Source: SIG710 sp045596925 (GTDB taxonomy: Bacteria > Bacillota > Clostridia > Oscillospirales > CAG-272). Taken from it: a DNA stretch of 64,000 nucleotides. The translations under genes and the position numbers were made by a program. The notes under the pieces are model-generated. The model was given only the letters and a program-made list of their open reading frames with translations, made no database searches and had not been told where the DNA came from. Location of the stretch: contig JAZODH010000003.1 of NCBI GenBank assembly GCA_045596925.1, positions 1-64,000 of the forward strand, written 5' to 3'. Below are positions 59,262 to 64,000 of the stretch, piece after piece (position 1 is the first letter of the stretch; each line of letters begins with the position of its first letter).

Positions 59262-60458
59262 TTGAAAAGATTTTTTTCCGCTTTTTTTGCTTTTGTTACG
59301 GTTTTTCTTCTCTGCGCGGCGGCTCTGCCCGTCTCAGCCGAGGATATAACCATCAACGTATATAATTGGGGTGAGTATATCTCGGACGGCTCCGAGGATT
59401 CCCTCGACGTAAACGCCGAGTTTACAAAGGCAACGGGAATCAAGGTAAATTACTCCACCTACGCCAGCAACGAGGACCTTTACGCAAAGCTCAAGAGCGG
59501 TGCCACCGGTTACGACGTCATTATCCCCTCCGACTACATGATAAAGCGTCTGGCGGACGAGGGTATGCTGGAGGAGCTTGACTACTCAAATATTCCCAAC
59601 TATCGGTACGTTTACGATGATTTCAAGGGACTTTACTATGACCCGGACGAGAAATACACCGTTCCCTACACCTACGGCATCATCGGCGTTATCTACAACA
59701 GCGCACGAGTTGACGAGGCGGACGTGGCCGATCAGTCTTGGAATCTTCTTTGGAACGAAAAGTACAGCAAGATGATACTTCAGTTCAACAACTCCCGCGA
59801 CGCCTTCGGCACGGCTATGTATCTTGAGGGAATCGACGTAAATACCACCGACGAGGCTCTTTGGCGTCAGGCTCTTTCAAAGCTCGCTGAGCAAAAGCCT
59901 ATCGTACAGAGCTACGTTATGGACGAGATCTACAACAAGATGGAGTCGGGCGAGGCATGGATCAGCTCCTACTACGTTGGAGACTATCTGAGCATGTACG
60001 AAAACAATGAGGATCTGTCATTCTACTTCCCCTCCGAGGGCACCAACTACTTCGTTGACGCTATGTGTATTCCCAAGGGAAGCCGCAACAAAGCGGCCGC
60101 TGAGGCTTACATCAATTTTATGCTCTCAAAGGAAATTGCCGTCGCCAACGCGGAGTACATCTATTATGCGTCTCCAAACAGCCTGGTGGTTGAAGACCCC
60201 GAATACGCAGAATACATGGGCGAGGAGGCTATGGAGCTTCTCTACCCCGACATTGATTTTGCCGCAGAGTACGACAAAAACTGCTACAAGACCCTGCCCT
60301 CGGAAACTCTTTCACTTGTCAACGACCTGTGGGAGGAGCTGAAGATCGACGGCTCGGTTGACGCATGGGTGTACATCTCATGCATCGTGATAATCGTTGG
60401 ATTCCTCGGCATCGGCATATATAATTTTGCTGTTAAAAAATACAGAGACAACTACTGA
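59262..60458 (+). CDS. potD: Polyamine-binding protein PotD with C-terminal membrane anchor
   Basis: Extracellular binding protein of the polyamine transporter. A Sec signal peptide ends near ALPVSA, with no lipobox Cys at the expected position. The mature domain starts EDITINVYNWGEYI, then FTKATGIKVNYSTYASNEDL and YDVIIPSDYMIKRL, typical of PotD. After the domain, a hydrophobic helix (WVYISCIVIIVGFLGIGIYN) and a basic end (KKYRDNY) would anchor it in the membrane. The start appears to be TTG 59262; AAGGAG is about 11 bases upstream. Confidence 0.92.
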   Translation: MKRFFSAFFAFVTVFLLCAAALPVSAEDITINVYNWGEYISDGSEDSLDVNAEFTKATGIKVNYSTYASNEDLYAKLKSGATGYDVIIPSDYMIKRLADEGMLEELDYSNIPNYRYVYDDFKGLYYDPDEKYTVPYTYGIIGVIYNSARVDEADVADQSWNLLWNEKYSKMILQFNNSRDAFGTAMYLEGIDVNTTDEALWRQALSKLAEQKPIVQSYVMDEIYNKMESGEAWISSYYVGDYLSMYENNEDLSFYFPSEGTNYFVDAMCIPKGSRNKAAAEAYINFMLSKEIAVANAEYIYYASPNSLVVEDPEYAEYMGEEAMELLYPDIDFAAEYDKNCYKTLPSETLSLVNDLWEELKIDGSVDAWVYISCIVIIVGFLGIGIYNFAVKKYRDNY

Positions 60459-60495
60459 AAAAATAAGAGCGGTGTATTGCACCGCTCTTATTTTT
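60459..60495 (+). terminator. Terminator of the pot operon
   Basis: A 16-bp stem (60459-60474 with 60480-60495) and a TATTG loop, followed by T. It begins right after the potD stop. Confidence 0.9.
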
Positions 60496-60518
60496 TGCGG
60501 ATAAAAATTGTAAGGCTC

Positions 60519-60547
60519 TTGTAATGTCAATTTTTTTATGTTATACT
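60519..60547 (+). promoter_or_regulatory. Promoter of the pullulanase gene
   Basis: TTGTAA (60519-60524), 17 bases, TATACT (60542-60547). Near consensus. Confidence 0.7.
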
Positions 60548-60593
60548 TTTTGTGGGTATTACCTAAAATATTATTTATCGGGGAGAGTACTCT

Positions 60594-63242
60594 ATGAAAA
60601 AATTACTATGCTTCATTTTGATCCTATCTATGCTTTCGGCATCCTTTTCTCTTATCTTTACGTCGTGTTCCAAGCCCGACGGTGACGGCGGGGACACAAC
60701 GGATGACTCCGCTCAGCCCTCGCAGGACGAGTACAAATTACCGCTTGAGGAAGGCTACAATCAGCTGACCCTTTACTGGACCTACGACGGCAGCTACGAG
60801 AACTGCGACGTGTGGATCTGGTGGGGGGACCGCGCGGGACAGGGGCATCTGTTCCACGAATGCGCTTACGGTGCAAAAATGGTAGTGAACGTTCCCGAGG
60901 ACGTTGAGCAGGTAGGATTCATCGTGCGCCGCGACTGCTCCGAACCCGGCGGCAGCTCCTGGGGCAGTGCCACAAAGGACTACGAGCAGGACAGATTTGC
61001 CGTGATAGAGGGCAAGGAAACGGTGATCTACTTAAAGCCCGGAGACGCGGCTCAATACACAAGCGATGACGGAGGAAAAACTCTTAAAATGATACAGAAA
61101 TTCTCTATGGCGGGTATCGTTGACGAAAAGAAGATCCAATACTCGATCTCGCCCAAAACCGCCATTTCAAGCCTTGACGCGGTCAAGGTTTACGAGGGTG
61201 ACAGAGAGATCGGGGTCGAGAGCATCTCAACGCTCGGCAAGGATGCTACAACGGGATACATCGAGGTTTCGGAAAGCCTCGATCTGTCAAAAAATTACCG
61301 CGTTGAGATCGACGGCTACGGTGAACGTCCCGTGGTTCCCACGGGCATTTTTGACAGTGAATATTTTGCACAAAATTATCACTACGACGGAAATGATCTC
61401 GGTGCCACCATCAACGGCGACACCACCACCTTCAAGGTCTGGGCACCTACGGCTTCAAAGGTCGTTTTGAACCTTTTCACCGCAGGAAATGGTGTTGACG
61501 CGTACAAGTCGGTCGACATGGTCAAAGGTGACAAGGGCGTGTGGTCGCACACAGAGGAGTGCGGTCACGGCACCTACTACACCTACACCGTAACCACCTC
61601 CGTCGGAACACAGGAAGCTGTCGATCCATATGCGAGATCGGCAGGTGTCAACGGCAAGCGAGGCATGGTGGTCGACCTTTCCCTCACCGATCCCGAGGAC
61701 TGGAACGGCGCAGACCTCAAATCCCCCATTAAAAAATATTCCGAGGCGATCATCTGGGAGGTCCACGTGCGCGACTTCTCGAACAAGATAGAATCCTCGC
61801 AGTACAAGGGCAAGTATCTTGCTTTCACCGAGTGCGGACTTGTAAATGAGCACGGCGAGGCTGTGGGCGTTGACTATCTCGTGAATCTTGGAATCACCCA
61901 CGTTCACCTGCTTCCCGTTTACGACTACGCATCGGTTGACGAGACCCACCCCGAGGACCAGTTTAACTGGGGCTACGATCCCGAGAACTACAACGTCCCC
62001 GAGGGAAGCTACTCAACCGATCCCTATAACGGCGAGGTCAGAATAAAAGAATACAAGGAAATGGTAAAGGCTCTCCACGGTGCAGGCATCGGCGTCATCA
62101 TGGACATGGTATACAACCACACATACGACGCAAACAGCTCGCTGAACAAGATCGTTCCCTACTATTATTACAGGTACACCTCAACAGGTGCAAATTCCTC
62201 CGCCAGCGGTTGCGGAAACGACACCGCCTCCGAGAGATATATGTTCGGAAAATTCATGGTTGAATCCACCTCCTATTGGGTGGAAGAATACAAGCTGGAC
62301 GGTCTCCGCTTTGACTTGATGGGACTTCATGATCTTGAGACCATGCAACAGGTCGAGAGCGCGGTTCACGCTGTGAACTCCAACGCCATCATATACGGCG
62401 AGGGTTGGACCATGGGCGCGACCATTGACGGAAGCGACCAGGCAAATCAGTCAAACATCTCGAAGATCACCCCCACGGGCAATGCCATCGGCTCTGTTGC
62501 CGTGTTCAACGACGCTATCCGCGACGGTCTCAAGGGCAGTGTTTTCGATGCAAAGGCACAGGGCTATATCAACGGCTCGCCGAAGGCAAACCTTGCAAAG
62601 GTCATGTTTGGAATCAAGGGTGGAAGCGTTTCGGGCACCACATGGAGAGTTCAGAACGCCATGGTCATCAACTACATGAGCGCCCACGACAACAACACCC
62701 TATGGGATAAGCTCTTGCTCTCAAATCCAGATTCCTCCGAGGAGGATCGGATCAGAATGAACCGACTGGGCGCGGCGATCCTTATGATCTCACAGGGAAC
62801 TCCCTTCTGGCAGGCAGGTGAAGAAATGCTCCGCACAAAGGGCGGCGACGAAAACAGCTACAAGTCAAGCGACGCGGTGAACAACATCGACTGGTCAGTG
62901 CTGAAATCGGGCACGATACAATACGAAACCATGCTTTACTACAAGGGACTTATCGAAATGCGCCGTGCATTCAGTATTTTTACCGATCCCGAGACCACTA
63001 TAACCTATGAGGAAACGGGAAGCGGATTGGTCAAGGTCTATTTTGACAACAACCGGGGTGGTGTGGCTGTCGTGGTTCTCAATCCTCACAACACAGCCCT
63101 GCCCTTTGAGATACTTGAGGACTGGAATCTGGTTGCCGACGGTGAGCGCGCAGGATCCGCGGTGCTCGCGCGCGAGGGCAACAACGCTACGATCGACAAG
63201 ACAAGCGTCAAGGTCTATGTGAGCGATTCCCTGCTCAAATGA
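60594..63242 (+). CDS. Secreted lipoprotein type I pullulanase
   Basis: Debranches pullulan and starch at alpha-1,6 bonds outside the cell. The signal peptide ends in a lipobox (LIFTSC). The first domain (about 48-165; LTLYWTYDGSYENCDVWIWW) fits CBM41. A CBM48 (DTTTFKVWAPTASKVVLNLF) comes next, then the GH13 barrel with the pullulanase hallmark FNWGYDPENYNVPEGSY, region I MDMVYNHTY, region II GLRFDLMGLHD, region III IIYGEGW and region IV NYMSAHDNNTL. Length 882. It is the first of a polysaccharide-degrading pair with the GH53 gene. Confidence 0.95.
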   Translation: MKKLLCFILILSMLSASFSLIFTSCSKPDGDGGDTTDDSAQPSQDEYKLPLEEGYNQLTLYWTYDGSYENCDVWIWWGDRAGQGHLFHECAYGAKMVVNVPEDVEQVGFIVRRDCSEPGGSSWGSATKDYEQDRFAVIEGKETVIYLKPGDAAQYTSDDGGKTLKMIQKFSMAGIVDEKKIQYSISPKTAISSLDAVKVYEGDREIGVESISTLGKDATTGYIEVSESLDLSKNYRVEIDGYGERPVVPTGIFDSEYFAQNYHYDGNDLGATINGDTTTFKVWAPTASKVVLNLFTAGNGVDAYKSVDMVKGDKGVWSHTEECGHGTYYTYTVTTSVGTQEAVDPYARSAGVNGKRGMVVDLSLTDPEDWNGADLKSPIKKYSEAIIWEVHVRDFSNKIESSQYKGKYLAFTECGLVNEHGEAVGVDYLVNLGITHVHLLPVYDYASVDETHPEDQFNWGYDPENYNVPEGSYSTDPYNGEVRIKEYKEMVKALHGAGIGVIMDMVYNHTYDANSSLNKIVPYYYYRYTSTGANSSASGCGNDTASERYMFGKFMVESTSYWVEEYKLDGLRFDLMGLHDLETMQQVESAVHAVNSNAIIYGEGWTMGATIDGSDQANQSNISKITPTGNAIGSVAVFNDAIRDGLKGSVFDAKAQGYINGSPKANLAKVMFGIKGGSVSGTTWRVQNAMVINYMSAHDNNTLWDKLLLSNPDSSEEDRIRMNRLGAAILMISQGTPFWQAGEEMLRTKGGDENSYKSSDAVNNIDWSVLKSGTIQYETMLYYKGLIEMRRAFSIFTDPETTITYEETGSGLVKVYFDNNRGGVAVVVLNPHNTALPFEILEDWNLVADGERAGSAVLAREGNNATIDKTSVKVYVSDSLLK

Positions 63243-63261
63243 TCGAAACGGGAGCTGAAAA

Positions 63262-64000
63262 ATGAAATTTTCAAAAAGGATAATGATCTGCTTCGCAGCC
63301 TTGCTCACTCTGACAGCAGTGCTGTCGGGGTGTGGCAGGGGTGCACAAAAAAGCAAGGATTGGAGACCAAATGATATGAAAGCAACGGTAACGTCGGATT
63401 CACTGTATGTAAAAAAGGTTGAAAATCTGCCCGAGGATTTCATCATGGGCATGGACGCCTCCTGCGTCCCCGCTCTTGAGGCAAGCGGAGTAAAATATTA
63501 CGATCACGACGGCAAGGAAAAGGACGTATATAAAATTCTCTCCGAAAACGGCGTGAATTATATCCGCGTCCGTATATGGAACGATCCATACGATGCTCAG
63601 GGACGCGGATACGGCGGCGGGAACTGCGATATTGAAAACGCTGTAGAAATTGGCAAGCGAGCAACGAAAAACGGCATGAAATTGCTGGTGAATTTCCATT
63701 ACAGCGACTTCTGGGCTGATCCCGCAAAGCAGATGGTACCGAAGGCGTGGGCTGATATGGGTATTGACGAGAAATCCGAGGCTCTTTACACTTACACAAA
63801 GGACTGCCTTGAAAAGCTTGTAAAGGCAGACGTTGACATCGGCATGGTGCAGGTGGGCAACGAGACAAACGGCGGCATGTGCGGCGAGTGGAGCTCGGCC
63901 ACAGACGGCTGGAAGAAGATCACTCAGCTTATGTCCGCAGGTTCAAAGGCGGTACGCGAGGTTTGTCCCGATGCGCTCGTGGCAATACACTTCGCAAATC
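63262..64000 (+). CDS. GH53 arabinogalactan endo-beta-1,4-galactanase, lipoprotein (3' end cut)
   Basis: Cleaves galactan side chains of pectin. The 246 visible codons include a lipobox signal (ALLTLTAVLSGCG), VNYIRVRIWNDPYDAQG, GYGGGNCDIENAVEIGKRA, NFHYSDFWADPAKQ and VGNETNGG, whose Glu is the expected acid/base. The nucleophile Glu lies beyond the window edge. ATG 63262 follows GGGAG by 7 bases. It lies 19 bases after the pullulanase. Confidence 0.93.
   Translation, partial: MKFSKRIMICFAALLTLTAVLSGCGRGAQKSKDWRPNDMKATVTSDSLYVKKVENLPEDFIMGMDASCVPALEASGVKYYDHDGKEKDVYKILSENGVNYIRVRIWNDPYDAQGRGYGGGNCDIENAVEIGKRATKNGMKLLVNFHYSDFWADPAKQMVPKAWADMGIDEKSEALYTYTKDCLEKLVKADVDIGMVQVGNETNGGMCGEWSSATDGWKKITQLMSAGSKAVREVCPDALVAIHFAN

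Overview
This 64 kb window looks like a chromosome segment of an endospore-forming, saccharolytic, probably anaerobic Clostridia (Bacillota) bacterium. The sporulation genes (spoIVA, a BofC-like protein), DivIVA, Gram-positive style SD sequences, consensus sigma-A promoters, a glgC/glgD pair and a Re-citrate synthase type enzyme all fit that. Several genes seem to start with TTG or GTG behind a good SD. No phage, transposase, CRISPR array, rRNA or tRNA was seen. Species cannot be fixed from the sequence.

Left part, mostly minus strand. At 1-7.3 kb a PucR-type regulator is followed by ftsE-ftsX-M23 peptidase-ctpA-greA-lysS, a cell-division and envelope cluster running into housekeeping genes. 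At 7.4-9.0 kb are rsmE and a membrane protein. At 9.2-11.1 kb is a membrane-bound nucleotide-sugar dehydratase. At 11.3-19.3 kb a compact operon encodes Re-type citrate synthase, a GntR/FCD regulator, aconitase, an isocitrate dehydrogenase, then proB, proA and proC: a route from oxaloacetate and acetyl-CoA to 2-oxoglutarate, with the glutamate-to-proline enzymes, driven by a perfect consensus promoter overlapped by a GntR-like palindrome. At 19.5-24.6 kb are spoIVA, folC, a methyltransferase, plsY and a DUF3006 protein.

Middle part. At 24.8-35.5 kb on the plus strand is a glycogen operon (glgB, glgC, glgD, glgA, glgP, a cytoplasmic GH13 enzyme and a small membrane protein). At 35.6-40.9 kb follow an HtrA-like protease, a two-component system, an RlmA-like methyltransferase and a family 2 glycosyltransferase. 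At 41-44.1 kb (minus) is a polar amino-acid ABC transporter whose permease carries a large extra N-terminal domain. At 44.2-47.3 kb are a TspO-like protein and a class A penicillin-binding protein.

Right part. At 47.4-50.3 kb are a BofC-like protein, and on the minus strand divIVA, an orphan fumarase beta-type subunit, an XRE regulator and a small lipoprotein. At 50.4-53.0 kb araC and rqcH are adjacent, divergent from a three-gene oxidoreductase/isomerase/oxidoreductase operon (53.3-56.1 kb) of unknown substrate. At 56.5-60.5 kb is a spermidine/putrescine-type ABC transporter with a C-terminally anchored binding protein. The window ends with a secreted lipoprotein pullulanase and a truncated GH53 endo-galactanase, indicating use of starch-type and pectic galactan polysaccharides.

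The most notable observations are the citrate-to-proline operon and its promoter, the araC divergent control region with spaced direct repeats, a hairpin that could mask the spoIVA SD, the fused amino-acid permease, the PotD anchored by a C-terminal helix, the FtsX linker insertion, and a TspO SD embedded in a terminator.
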